From positions 124,001 to 188,000 of the forward strand of contig NZ_AP022560.1 of NCBI RefSeq assembly GCF_010726085.1: a stretch of 64,000 nt of DNA, written 5' to 3'. Shown here in pieces: positions 63,830 to 64,000 of this stretch. The notes beneath the pieces were generated by a model that saw only the letters and a program-made list of their open reading frames with translations, was not told where the DNA came from and ran no database searches. The stretch's first letter is position 1; the number at the start of each line of letters is the position of its first letter. The translations under genes and the position numbers were made by a program. The stretch is from Mycolicibacterium moriokaense. Its GTDB lineage: Bacteria > Actinomycetota > Actinomycetes > Mycobacteriales > Mycobacteriaceae.

Positions 63830-64000
63830 GTGACGCAACCGTCGGGCTTGAAGAACCTGCTGCGGGCGGCAGCGGGCGCGCTGCCGTTCGTGCCCCGCGG
63901 CGACTCGCTGCCGGACCGCACGCTCACCGTCGACGACCTGCCGATCGACAGCGCGAACGTGGCGGCCTACGCGGCCGTGACCGGGCTGCGATTCGGCGAC
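63830..64000 (+). CDS. htdX: 3-hydroxyacyl-thioester dehydratase HtdX, N-terminal part
   Basis: The window ends inside this gene; 57 residues are visible from GTG 63,830: TQPSGLKNLLRAAAGALPF, PRGDSLPDRTLTVDDLPIDS, VAAYAAVTGLRFGD. The N-terminal helical segment and the VTGLRFGD start of the hotdog fold match the HtdX/MaoC-like dehydratase that follows fabG4 in mycobacteria. It would dehydrate 3-hydroxyacyl thioesters made by FabG4. Confidence 0.8.
   Translation, partial: MTQPSGLKNLLRAAAGALPFVPRGDSLPDRTLTVDDLPIDSANVAAYAAVTGLRFGD

Overview
The window looks like chromosome of a fast-growing Mycobacterium/Mycolicibacterium. From about 36 kb to the end the DNA is GC-rich and densely coded, and the gene order resembles, as I remember it, the M. 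tuberculosis Rv0241c-Rv0265c neighbourhood: FecB-like lipoprotein, PxpB/PxpC, AAC(2'), an HemD-like regulator, a CbiX-like chelatase, nirD/nirB, Hsp20, Rv0250c-like protein, Sdh1 (C, A, B), flavin reductase, fadE5, fadA2, fabG4 and the start of htdX. The assignment rests on reading the proteins; no database search was run.

1-35.9 kb is an accessory region, more AT-rich and full of mobile DNA. Two IS21-type elements (1-1,423, entering from the left; about 5,589-8,008) flank or cut older genes: a GMC oxidoreductase stub, an N-acyl-D-amino-acid deacylase-like amidohydrolase, a ferredoxin and a P450. From 8.3 to 29.8 kb lies a catabolic cluster of the kind used for steroid or isoprenoid side chains: aldehyde dehydrogenase, a kinase-like phosphotransferase, two acyl-CoA ligases, two SDRs, an enoyl-CoA hydratase, a paired acyl-CoA dehydrogenase, an Ltp2-like aldolase with its DUF35 partner, a second P450, a phytoene-desaturase-like flavoenzyme, an AveC-like membrane protein, two double-domain Lrp/AsnC regulators and a TetR regulator. 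The expected logic is oxidation of a terminal carbon (P450, ALDH), CoA activation (FadD), dehydrogenation (FadE pair), hydration (Ech) and retro-aldol cleavage (Ltp/DUF35). The substrate is unknown.

30.3-35.9 kb carries a complete Tn7-like transposition operon read right to left (tnsA-like, tnsB/tniA, tnsC/tniB, tniQ), each pair overlapping by 4 nt. It abuts lysE, whose usual divergent regulator lysG is missing. Because tnsA sits next to the putative right end and transcription runs leftward, the catabolic cluster is in the position of transposon cargo. This is my main hypothesis for the window.

36-64 kb holds lysE, a TetR-SDR-EF-Tu-domain group, a YeiH-type transporter with a 29-residue leader gene, transporters, oxoprolinase subunits, a nitrite assimilation group (nnaR-like regulator, sirohydrochlorin chelatase, nirBD), a heat-shock gene with HspR- and ClgR-like sites, Sdh1, and the fadE5/fadA2/fabG4/htdX fatty-acid group with shared TTAC...GTAA dyads.

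At least seven genes, both accessory and core, are broken by one- or two-base deletions, mostly in short G/C runs. That pattern suggests uncorrected sequencing indels at least as much as biological decay, so the pseudogene calls should be read with that in mind.
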